A stretch of 64,000 nucleotides of DNA from Acidithiobacillus ferrooxidans ATCC 23270 (lineage in GTDB: Bacteria > Pseudomonadota > Gammaproteobacteria > Acidithiobacillales > Acidithiobacillaceae), in contig NC_011761.1 in NCBI RefSeq assembly GCF_000021485.1, positions 1,394,001 to 1,458,000 of the forward strand, written 5' to 3'. Below are positions 8,939 to 15,555 of this stretch, piece by piece; positions within the stretch are counted from its first letter, which is position 1; every line of letters starts with the position of its first letter. The translations under genes and the position numbers were made by a program. Below the pieces are notes generated by a model. The model searched no databases. It was not told the DNA's origin and saw nothing but the letters and a program-made list of their open reading frames with translations.

Positions 8939-9754
8939 GTGGATGATCTCATCATAAGCATGAACTACGGGCGTGCGGTGGACATCATGCGCGCAAATAG
9001 CCCATTGGATTTGTTAACTCGCTTGGGGACAAGTGTGCAGGACAAAGCTCAGGACATGGTGATGTTCTGGCGTAAAAAACTTTTCAGGAAGGATGTCGTG
9101 GGGGTATTAATGGGGCTATATTGTGCTGTTATGGGTCTGGCTTATTCCCAGTTCGCTGCAGCGCAAATCATCAGTGATCCTGCTGACGCCTGTAGCTTTC
9201 TGGCACGTAATGTCTTGCCAGTGAACACCTCAGAGCAACAAGCCGTACAGAATACCGAGGCGTTGGAGCCCGTTCCCACACCTGTGCCGGTATATCTGGA
9301 TCCTCCCGAGATCATCGCGCGTGTTGCGCACATACCAGGCGCGCCTTATCTTACGGCCGTTAGCGGAAACACCATACGCTGTGTCGCGGTAGCGCCGCAG
9401 TGGCTATTACCCCTGTCTACGCCAGAACGCACCTGGCTCATTCTCGTGGGTATCGCCAACAGTCAGGATCCGCACACTTACCATCTGTTGGTGCTCGCGG
9501 CCGGCAATCAACTGCCCGGATGGCTCTCCGGACTTACCGACTGGTTTGGCAAGCGCGCAGCCCACCAAGCCATCCTGCGCTCAGAGACGCAGGCCACGAT
9601 CTGGTTGGCGCAGGATCATGGGGGTGCCGTGGGCATCGCCAGCCATGCGATACTCATGTTGGGCAGGGTGCCAACTTTTGCCACGAACCCCTGGTTGCCA
9701 TCGCTCGTGGAACAACTTGCGGCCATCGGGAAAGCGTTCACAGTTCCAGGTTAA
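8939..9754 (+). CDS. Hypothetical membrane-anchored protein
   Basis: A GTG start with GAGG upstream gives 271 residues. One hydrophobic segment (about 53-75: VVGVLMGLYCAVMGLAYSQF) follows a basic cytoplasmic stretch. The rest is probably periplasmic, with a proline-rich linker (PVPTPVPVYLDPPE) and a globular C-terminal part. I recognise no family. It follows the Thivi_2564 gene closely and may share its transcript. Confidence 0.6.
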   Translation: MDDLIISMNYGRAVDIMRANSPLDLLTRLGTSVQDKAQDMVMFWRKKLFRKDVVGVLMGLYCAVMGLAYSQFAAAQIISDPADACSFLARNVLPVNTSEQQAVQNTEALEPVPTPVPVYLDPPEIIARVAHIPGAPYLTAVSGNTIRCVAVAPQWLLPLSTPERTWLILVGIANSQDPHTYHLLVLAAGNQLPGWLSGLTDWFGKRAAHQAILRSETQATIWLAQDHGGAVGIASHAILMLGRVPTFATNPWLPSLVEQLAAIGKAFTVPG

Positions 9755-10034
9755 GAGGTGGCAAGTATCGAAACTTTCAGTGGTCAGTGACTGTTTCCGC
9801 TGTAATGTGCTGCACGACCGGTTGGGCGAAAGAACCAGCCCGCACGGCCTGCGCGAGATCCACAGTCTTGCCCACCCGAGTTCGACAGTTCATCGGCAAA
9901 AATCGTCAATTTCGTAACGCCGCCCCAGCATTCATGGGAGTTTCAGCGCCTATTTTCTAAAACTTCTGCGGTGGCACGTTTTATCACGTAGTCTCTTTTA
10001 TTGACATGCCTATGAACGCTGATAACGTGGCGGC
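9755..10034. other. Gap before insertion-sequence remnants
   Basis: No supported gene on either strand. TTGACA at about 10001 followed by a GATAAC near 10020 could be the promoter end of the IS1634-type element whose first codons follow. Confidence 0.35.
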
Positions 10035-10139
10035 ATGCATGTGAAGATAACCACCTCCGGCAGTCGCTGCTATGTGCAGCTTGTCGAGTCCTACCGGGAT
10101 GATGCCGGAAAGGTCAAAAAGCGCAAAAATTCAGCCTAA
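10035..10139 (+). pseudogene. IS1634-type transposase, N-terminal fragment
   Basis: Only the first 34 codons survive. The pattern MHVKITTSGSRCYVQLVES, then YRDDAGKVKKR, matches the conserved start of IS1634/IS4-group transposases. The frame ends at TAA exactly where an unrelated insertion-sequence end begins, so the element was cut there. Confidence 0.65.
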
Positions 10140-10143
10140 ACCC

Positions 10144-10186
10144 TGGTCAAAATTGGACGCTGTTAGGTGGTCAATTTTCGACGCTG
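10144..10186 (+). repeat. IS21-like terminal repeats
   Basis: Two 19-base direct repeats, TGGTCAAAATTGGACGCTG (10144-10162) and TGGTCAATTTTCGACGCTG (10168-10186), 16 of 19 identical and spaced 24 bases apart. Multiple repeats of this type are characteristic of IS21-family ends. No transposase gene of that family is adjacent, so this is a remnant end at the junction with the duplicated relaxase tail. Confidence 0.5.
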
Positions 10187-10194
10187 ATTGACAG

Positions 10195-10533
10195 GGATCG
10201 ATAAAGAAAGCCCGTGGACGGCAGGATCTGGGACTTCGGCATCTCATCGCCCTCACCGGCCTCGACCGCGGCGTTGCCGTCAAGGACTACGGCATCGAGA
10301 TCCCGGACCAGGGCTGGAAACGGACGGAGATTCCCGAAGCGGCACTGGATGACCAACTCGCGCATGAACGACGGAATCCACCCAAGGAAATGATGGACCC
10401 GACTACCGGCTTCGCGGCGGCGTGGCACAGACGGCTCCTGGAGCGGCGCAAGCAAAAAGAGAAAGAACGGGCACTACAGAAAAAACGGGTCCGGGAACAG
10501 GCAAAGCCGCAGCGGGGATCGGAGATCGAGTAG
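10195..10533 (+). pseudogene. Duplicated 3' end of the relaxase gene
   Basis: The 112 codons from GSIKKARGRQDLGL to the final GSEIE are nearly identical to the end of the relaxase at 6330-7880, including silent positions. There is no start codon or relaxase domain, so it is not functional. The left junction is the insertion-sequence end at 10144-10186; the right side continues with the small gene that also follows the intact relaxase. Confidence 0.85.
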
Positions 10534-10549
10534 CGATTTGGGAGCGGAA

Positions 10550-10741
10550 ATGGACAAAATTGGGGACTTCGCGTTCAGTGTGTTGGTATACACTTGCTAC
10601 TGGATCAGCCTTGGCGTGGAAAGGCGTCAAGGCAGCGCCGAGGATCGTGTTTTGCGATACCAGTCCGAAGTATATGGCTCCGTGATTTCGATACCCCGGG
10701 TGAACCGCCTGCTGGCGGGCTTCGGGATGGTTGTACGGTAA
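10550..10741 (+). pseudogene. Small gene copy 2, truncated at the 3' end
   Basis: An open frame of 63 codons starts MDKIGDFAFSVLVYTCYWIS and ends LLAGFGMVVR. It matches the copy at 7897 and is free of the insertion and stop found there. However, it loses homology just where the other copy enters its membrane segment, so the hydrophobic C-terminal half is missing. It may still make a short soluble peptide. Confidence 0.5.
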
Positions 10742-10777
10742 CTGAGCGGCGTACTCCTCACAACCGGACCCAGCGGC

Positions 10778-10805
10778 TTGACAGGTGTATAATTTGGGAT
10801 ACACT
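10778..10805 (+). promoter_or_regulatory. Promoter of the toxin-antitoxin module
   Basis: TTGACA (10778-10783), a 16-base spacer and TACACT (10800-10805) form a good sigma-70 promoter 8 bases upstream of the toxin ATG. Confidence 0.6.
10785..10804 (+). promoter_or_regulatory. Operator-like inverted repeat GTGTAT-N8-ATACAC
   Basis: Perfect 6-base arms (10785-10790 and 10799-10804) fill the spacer and part of the -10 of the module's promoter. The antitoxin has a helix-turn-helix, so autoregulation at this site is the natural inference. Confidence 0.6.
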
Positions 10806-10812
10806 CCTCCAC

Positions 10813-11109
10813 ATGATCAGCATCAAAACGACGGTGACTTTTGATCGCTGACTCCATGGCCTGCGGGATCGCAGGGCGAGGGCGCGCGTTCAGGTGCGAA
10901 TCGATCGCATGGAGTTGGCCCATTTTGGCGACTGCGAACCCGTCGGAGAGGGCGTATCCGAGATGCGTATCCATTACGGTCCCGGCTATCGGGTGTACTT
11001 GAAGCGGTTTGGCCTGGAACTCGTCGTGCTTCTGGCCGGAGGCGACAAATCCACGCAATCGGCCGACATTGCCCTAGCATTGAAGTTGGCACGACAACTG
11101 GAGGGGTGA
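10813..11109 (+). pseudogene. RelE/HigB-type toxin gene with in-frame TGA
   Basis: The full frame is 98 codons and matches the 'addiction module killer' RelE/HigB family: MISIKTTVTFDR, stop, LHGLRDRRARARVQ, then FGDCEPVGEGVSEMRIHYG and VVLLAGGDKSTQ. Codon 13 (10849-10851) is TGA where the family normally has tryptophan (TGG), a single-base change. The rest, including the conserved RIHYGPGYRVY core, is intact. Re-initiation at the ATG at 10909 or the GTG at 10894 would give a product lacking the first helix. The toxin is probably inactive or made only by read-through. Confidence 0.8.
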
Positions 11110-11112
11110 ATC

Positions 11113-11412
11113 ATGGAAAAATTGGAATTGCACACATGGGACAGTGCCGAGCACCTGAAAACCGAAGCGGACATCGCGGCTTATCTCGACGCCTGTTTTG
11201 AAGAGGCGGGGGATGACGCGGCCTTCATCGCCAGGGCGCTGGGTACCGTTGCCCGCGCGCGCGGCATGACCCGGCTGGCCCATGACGCCGGCATGGGCAG
11301 GGAAAGCCTCTACAAAGCCCTTTCCGGAGAAGGCAACCCCAGTTTTGCCACCATTCTCAAGGTAGCCAAAGCCTTGGGTGTGCGCATTCGCGCCGAAGCT
11401 CTGCACGTCTGA
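11113..11412 (+). CDS. HigA-type antitoxin (addiction module antidote protein)
   Basis: The 99-residue protein belongs to the antidote family that pairs with the upstream toxin. Its helix-turn-helix lies near residues 50-85 (GMTRLAHDAGMGRESLYKAL), with SGEGNPSFATILKVAKALG behind it. It should bind the toxin and the inverted repeat at 10785-10804. It starts 3 bases after the toxin stop. The antitoxin is complete although the toxin is interrupted, as expected if the toxin decayed first. Confidence 0.85.
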   Translation: MEKLELHTWDSAEHLKTEADIAAYLDACFEEAGDDAAFIARALGTVARARGMTRLAHDAGMGRESLYKALSGEGNPSFATILKVAKALGVRIRAEALHV

Positions 11413-11520
11413 CCGGATCATTGCTGGGGTCATTCCGGCATCCTGTCAGCGGCTTATCGCATCCAATCCTCTGCCACAGGTGGTTTTTGCAGTCATAGTG
11501 TCACCACCACGTCGTCGGCG

Positions 11521-11826
11521 TTGATCTCGCTGGGCCTTTCGATCCGCCCGGACTACGCCGCATTTGAAGCTGGAAAATCGTTTTTGTTTGCCTACGGATT
11601 TCTGGTGCTCTCTTCCCTGTATGCTGCGCATACAGCGCCTCGCTTTTTGGAGACGGTAATTTTGGCGTTATCACTCTATTTCGTGCCAGTCGTATTTCAA
11701 GGGGTACTTGCCGCCTTTAGCGAATGGAGTCAGAAACGAGACGATCTCATGGCCTACCCGATGTCTGTTTTTTTGCGGGATATCCGAATCCTCGAAAATC
11801 AAAGAAAACTATTTTCCTTTGATTGA
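11521..11826 (+). CDS. Possible small membrane protein (weak call)
   Basis: A TTG-initiated frame of 101 residues contains two hydrophobic segments (SFLFAYGFLVLSSLYAA and TVILALSLYFVPVVFQGVLAA) and a charged tail. No good ribosome site precedes it and I know no family. It is listed because the residue pattern looks like a membrane protein and nothing else explains the interval. Confidence 0.3.
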   Translation: MISLGLSIRPDYAAFEAGKSFLFAYGFLVLSSLYAAHTAPRFLETVILALSLYFVPVVFQGVLAAFSEWSQKRDDLMAYPMSVFLRDIRILENQRKLFSFD

Positions 11827-11936
11827 GGGGGGGCTTTCGTTCGCATAGGATCCCAGCGCAGATCCCTTTGCGCATGTCCCCAGTATCCGTCCCGCCGAAT
11901 CTGCTGCTCCCTGGGGCAGCTATCGTCTCCGCGCCC

Positions 11937-11947
11937 GATCTATACCC
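11937..11947 (+). promoter_or_regulatory. GATCTATACCC motif, copy 2
   Basis: Identical to the word at 5511; 41 bases before the ATG of the next gene. CTCCG lies 5 bases upstream of the word (GTCTCCGCGCCC), as in copy 1. Confidence 0.55.
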
Positions 11948-11977
11948 AAATGGAATAATAGCGATAGGGATAGATTC

Positions 11978-12430
11978 ATGGCACTGCCCATCACGGTAAA
12001 GATCAAGCTCACGGGCACCTACGCCGACAAGGTGCGGGTCGAGGCGGCATCCCGGCGCATGTCTTTGGCGGCCCTGACCGCCGAGTATGCCATGCGCGGG
12101 CTCGATGCAGAGGCGCAAGATGGCAGCGAACTGGCCGGTTTTGAGCGCCGGATTGCTGCAACCATACTGGCGTCCAGAAGTGACCTCGAAGCCGTCCAGG
12201 CGGAGATCGATACCCTGGCCGCGATGCTCGACACCTTCGTCAAACTCATGCTGGTTCACCTGCCGGAACCGGGCACGGAGAAGGAGGCAACCCAGGCTTC
12301 CGCCCTGGCCCGGTATGAACGATTCATCCAGCAGGTCGGCACGGCCTTCGAAGGTGACCGTCCGCAGGCCCTGAAAAAGATCGGAGAGCTGATTCAGCAG
12401 CGGATTGGGACGGCGGATGAAAATCAGTGA
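11978..12430 (+). CDS. Hypothetical conjugation-region protein upstream of trbB
   Basis: A 150-residue protein. The N-terminal ~45 residues (MALPITVKIKLTGTYADKV, then EAASRRMSLAALTAEYAMRGL) look like a short beta strand followed by two helices, consistent with a ribbon-helix-helix DNA-binding fold. A helical C-terminal region follows. The stop overlaps the trbB GTG. A role in operon control or at the transfer origin is inference; I do not recognise a named family. Confidence 0.6.
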   Translation: MALPITVKIKLTGTYADKVRVEAASRRMSLAALTAEYAMRGLDAEAQDGSELAGFERRIAATILASRSDLEAVQAEIDTLAAMLDTFVKLMLVHLPEPGTEKEATQASALARYERFIQQVGTAFEGDRPQALKKIGELIQQRIGTADENQ

Positions 12431-13395
12431 ACATCCACGCGCACGATCAGCAGGAACAGCAGGCCCATGCCCGCCGGATCGAGCAGATGCGGCGCATTCT
12501 GGGGCTGGAGATCGCCGCCCTGTTCGATGACACTGGCGTCGTCGAGATTATGGCCAACCCCGACGGACGGGTCTTCGTCGAGCGTCTGGGGTCGGGAATA
12601 TCCCCCCTGGGCGAGATCGATGCGAGCCGAGTCCAGTCCCTGCTGGGGCTCATGGCTGACTACCTGCATACCACGGTGAGCCGTGACCGGCCCATCGTCG
12701 AGGGGGCCATGCCCATCGAGTTCCTGCGCAGCCGCTTTGCCGGCGCGATTCCGCCCCTGGTGGAGGGCGCGTCTTTCAGTATCCGCCTGCCGGCCCGTTC
12801 GGTGTACACCCTCGATCAGTACGTTGAGGCGGGCATCATCACGGCGGCGCAGATGGACACCCTCTCCGATGCCGTGCTTTCCCGCAAGAATATCCTGGTG
12901 AGCGGTGGCACAGGATCCGGCAAGACCACCCTGGCCAACGCCCTCATCGACAGGATCTCCAAACTATCCGATATCGGCACCCGCATCGTGATTATCGAAG
13001 ATACCCGGGAGCTCCAATGCACCGCTCCCAATGTGATCCAGTTCCTGACCGACGATGATGCGGGCATCGACATGACGCGCCTCTTAAAGCTCACGTTGCG
13101 CTATCGGCCCGACCGCATACTGGTGGGCGAGGTCCGCGACAAGGCGGCCCTGGCGCTGCTCAAAGCCTGGAATACGGGACATCCGGGCGGCATCGCCACC
13201 CTGCACGCCAACAACCCCGAAGCGGCCTTGTTGCGTTTGGACCAGCTCTGCCAGGAAGCGGGTGTTCCCGCGCAGCAGACGCTGATCCATGAGGCGGTGG
13301 ATATCGTTTTGCAGATTGCCCGTGACCCGAATCATCCTGCTGGTCGCAGGATTTCGGCCATCCTCAATGTGAAAGACGGCGTGCTGATCTCGTGA
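12427..13395 (+). CDS. trbB: P-type conjugative transfer ATPase TrbB (VirB11 family)
   Basis: The 322-residue secretion ATPase energises pilus assembly and DNA transfer from the cytoplasmic face of the mating pore. The Walker A motif GGTGSGKTT is near residue 160, the Asp box IVIIEDTRELQC follows, the Walker B region is RILVGEVRDKAAL, and the His box is GGIATLHANN. The GTG start overlaps the upstream TGA (GTGA). Length fits the TrbB family. It is the first mating-pore gene of the operon but is separated from trbC by two AT-rich membrane-protein genes. Confidence 0.92.
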   Translation: MNIHAHDQQEQQAHARRIEQMRRILGLEIAALFDDTGVVEIMANPDGRVFVERLGSGISPLGEIDASRVQSLLGLMADYLHTTVSRDRPIVEGAMPIEFLRSRFAGAIPPLVEGASFSIRLPARSVYTLDQYVEAGIITAAQMDTLSDAVLSRKNILVSGGTGSGKTTLANALIDRISKLSDIGTRIVIIEDTRELQCTAPNVIQFLTDDDAGIDMTRLLKLTLRYRPDRILVGEVRDKAALALLKAWNTGHPGGIATLHANNPEAALLRLDQLCQEAGVPAQQTLIHEAVDIVLQIARDPNHPAGRRISAILNVKDGVLIS

Positions 13396-13443
13396 TTCCT
13401 CAAACGAAGTGACGTTTTTCTCGCCAATCGGAGGTGGTAAGTA

Positions 13444-13824
13444 ATGAATAGGCAAACAAAGACGTCTATGAGTCGGTTCATGATGTTGTGGCTCATAATT
13501 ACATGGGCGATTCCGACGGTTTTGGAAATATACCGACCAGGAGGTCCTCTTTGGATAGGCATAGTAGCGGCTGGTTCACCTTTACTCTTCGTATTTTTTA
13601 TCGTCTTGATAAACAAATCGCTGATTGTCAAATACTATACGCAAAGAGCATATGCCATCACCATGTTGATCACTGCTACCATAGCTATAATCACCAGAAT
13701 GGTACTCGTTATAGGAGCTTACTGGATAAACGTGTCTATCCTAGTATATCTTGTATCTGTGATAGGATTTATTGCCAGTCTCACCTCGTTATTACTTTTT
13801 AACTACGAGGCTTTTGAAGATTGA
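13444..13824 (+). CDS. Four-helix hypothetical membrane protein in the trb operon
   Basis: A 126-residue protein with about four membrane segments (e.g. MMLWLIITWAIPTVLEIY, LLFVFFIVLINKSLIV). GGAGG lies 8 bases before the ATG. Base composition is clearly more AT-rich than trbB or trbC, which points to recent acquisition. Its last 33 bases overlap the end of an opposite-strand membrane-protein gene. Family unknown. It may be cargo rather than part of the pore. Confidence 0.6.
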   Translation: MNRQTKTSMSRFMMLWLIITWAIPTVLEIYRPGGPLWIGIVAAGSPLLFVFFIVLINKSLIVKYYTQRAYAITMLITATIAIITRMVLVIGAYWINVSILVYLVSVIGFIASLTSLLLFNYEAFED

Positions 13825-14583
13825 CATCTGCTGATCTGTCGGAACAGTTGCAAATATAGCAATATTCCTCCTTTGCAGGATCACATAGTCTCCAGAAACA
13901 TTACCATTGGAAAGATAAGGTGAAACGACAAGATGCTCAGCTCCGATGAATCGTATATCAACTTTGTTAAAGTCCTTAGTTTGCGATGAATAAATATAGG
14001 CTCCGGGCTTGGCTATGCCCGTGAGATCTATCAGGAACCTCGGGTATACTGGTATTATGACTGCCAATATCATAATCAGGTAAGTCGCTTTTATCAGCGA
14101 CAACAGCTTCTTTTCGTTGAAATGGCGTCCTGCAATTTTATAGCTCACCAAGCTAATTAATAAGGTTATCGCCGTAACGGCCAGATTGCTAATAAGCCTG
14201 CTTAAAGATCCCTCGTTATCAACCCACAAGAATACTACAAACATCACTGTACAAATAGATATACCAAACGGTAGGACCCACCCATCCGCCTGTCTCAGAT
14301 CTCTAGAGGTCATTAAATATTTTGCAAAAAGGCCAGGAGCAGAAGCAATAAAATAAACGTATAAAACAACAGCAAGCCCTACGACAAATATATAAGGAGC
14401 AAGTATTATCACTCCAGACAATGTTGATGGAGCGTAATGTATTTGAAAAAGATATGCGAATACAACGATAACGCCATAAAGTGAAGCCGCCCTTATCACC
14501 ACCGTAACTATAGGCGCATAAACATGTTTGTGACGTCTGATCATGTCGTCGATCAGCATCATTATGGATTTTGTATTGATCAT
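13792..14583 (-). CDS. Hypothetical polytopic membrane protein, convergent within the trb operon
   Basis: A 263-residue protein with five to six membrane helices (starting at residues ~25-45), then a C-terminal domain of ~80 residues predicted outside the membrane (YIYSSQTKDFNKVDIRFIGAEH). It is transcribed against the trb genes, AT-rich like its neighbour, and overlaps it tail to tail. I recognise no family. The layout (opposite strand, own intergenic region with two dyads) suggests an independently regulated cargo gene. Confidence 0.65.
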   Translation of the reverse strand: MINTKSIMMLIDDMIRRHKHVYAPIVTVVIRAASLYGVIVVFAYLFQIHYAPSTLSGVIILAPYIFVVGLAVVLYVYFIASAPGLFAKYLMTSRDLRQADGWVLPFGISICTVMFVVFLWVDNEGSLSRLISNLAVTAITLLISLVSYKIAGRHFNEKKLLSLIKATYLIMILAVIIPVYPRFLIDLTGIAKPGAYIYSSQTKDFNKVDIRFIGAEHLVVSPYLSNGNVSGDYVILQRRNIAIFATVPTDQQMSIFKSLVVKK

Positions 14584-14600
14584 TTGTTTTTCCTAATGCA

Positions 14601-14648
14601 ACTCAACTTGAGTACCATCAAGCCTCCCAGCCGTGAATCGTGATTCAC
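14601..14648. promoter_or_regulatory. Two dyad elements between the membrane gene and trbC
   Basis: ACTCAA-C-TTGAGT (14601-14613) and GTGAATC-GT-GATTCAC (14633-14648) are perfect short inverted repeats just upstream of the minus-strand membrane-protein start (14583). They look like operator sites for a dimeric repressor. Confidence 0.4.
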
Positions 14649-14734
14649 CCGCCTTGAGACTGGCGGAATCAGAGGCGCGCGATCGGGCCTTTACGCCTGA
14701 TCCTCTTGCCCCCTAAGGTATACCAAAACCCGCC

Positions 14735-14745
14735 GATCTATACCC
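14735..14745 (+). promoter_or_regulatory. GATCTATACCC motif, copy 3
   Basis: Identical to the words at 5511, 11937 and 18363; 53 bases before the trbC start. A GGTATACC palindrome lies just upstream (14717-14724). Confidence 0.55.
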
Positions 14746-14787
14746 GCGCAAGGACAAATGCGTGTCCGTCCACGAAAGGGTGTTCAC

Positions 14788-15174
14788 ATGAAAAAGCGGT
14801 TGAAGGCAATATTCTCCGGGGTTCGCAAGGTCAGCGCCGCGGGCCTCATGGTCCTGGCCCCCGGCATGGCGTTCGCGTCCACATCCGGCGGTGTGTTTTC
14901 TCCCATTGCGGGGCCGCTGAATACGGTCCTGACGGGTATGCAGGATTTGGGCGGGCTGGTCGCCGCTGGCGGCTTCGTCGCGACGGGACTTTCCTGGTGG
15001 CATGGCGGCGAACACAAAAAGGCCATGATGATTGGCATGGGTGCGACGGTCGGGGGCATTGCCATGGCCAATGCGAAATCGCTCGCCACCAGCATCACCG
15101 GCGGCGCCACGATGGGCCATGTGGGCATCCTGGGCCTCGCCGCATCACACGCGCTGCACGTCGTGGGGCTCTAG
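14788..15174 (+). CDS. trbC: Conjugal transfer pilin TrbC (VirB2 family)
   Basis: A 128-residue pilin precursor. The N-terminal signal region (MKKRLKAIFSG to GMAFA) is followed by two hydrophobic segments (LGGLVAAGGFVATGLSWW and GHVGILGLAASHALHVVGL) with a polar link, the usual VirB2/TrbC layout. The ATG at 14788 is preferred because the signal peptide starts there and GAAAGGG lies upstream; a 10-residue longer form is possible from 14758. trbD follows after 3 bases. Confidence 0.85.
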   Translation: MKKRLKAIFSGVRKVSAAGLMVLAPGMAFASTSGGVFSPIAGPLNTVLTGMQDLGGLVAAGGFVATGLSWWHGGEHKKAMMIGMGATVGGIAMANAKSLATSITGGATMGHVGILGLAASHALHVVGL

Positions 15175-15177
15175 GCC

Positions 15178-15555
15178 ATGGCGGCGGAGCATACCCGCCG
15201 TCTCCCGCTCCACCCCTCCCTGACCAAGCCCATGCTCGTCGCGGGGGGTGAGCGGGAGGCCACATTTGCCCTTTGGTTCGTCTGTCTCTCTATACCGGTT
15301 CTGGTCTCTCTCTGGTTCATCCCGGTGGGTCTCATCGTCGGCGGAGTGGGGCAGTCGTTTCTGCGAACACTCGCAAAACACGACCCGCAATCCTTTGGCG
15401 TCGTGCGTCGCCACTGGAGCCAGCAATCCGTCTACCTGGGCGGGGCCAGCGCTTATGCGCCAGTCCAATACAAGGCCCCCAAAGAACAGACGCAAAGTGC
15501 CGCGTCTGGTGGCGTGCTCAAGGCCTTGGCAAACCTCATGAGGAAGAATAAATAA
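15178..15555 (+). CDS. trbD: Conjugal transfer protein TrbD (VirB3 family)
   Basis: A 125-residue inner-membrane protein. The conserved N-terminal segment LHPSLTKPMLVAGGERE and two adjacent hydrophobic stretches (TFALWFVCLSIPVLVSLWFI, VGLIVGGVGQSF) match TrbD. The family works with TrbC and TrbE at the inner-membrane base of the pore. Its TAA overlaps the trbE ATG (TAATG). The tail is ~30 residues longer than minimal TrbD. Confidence 0.88.
   Translation: MAAEHTRRLPLHPSLTKPMLVAGGEREATFALWFVCLSIPVLVSLWFIPVGLIVGGVGQSFLRTLAKHDPQSFGVVRRHWSQQSVYLGGASAYAPVQYKAPKEQTQSAASGGVLKALANLMRKNK

Noticed and set aside
10849-10851. TGA in the toxin gene as a selenocysteine codon
   Set aside because: The family has tryptophan here, no selenocysteine-type hairpin was apparent, and a G-to-A change of TGG explains it.
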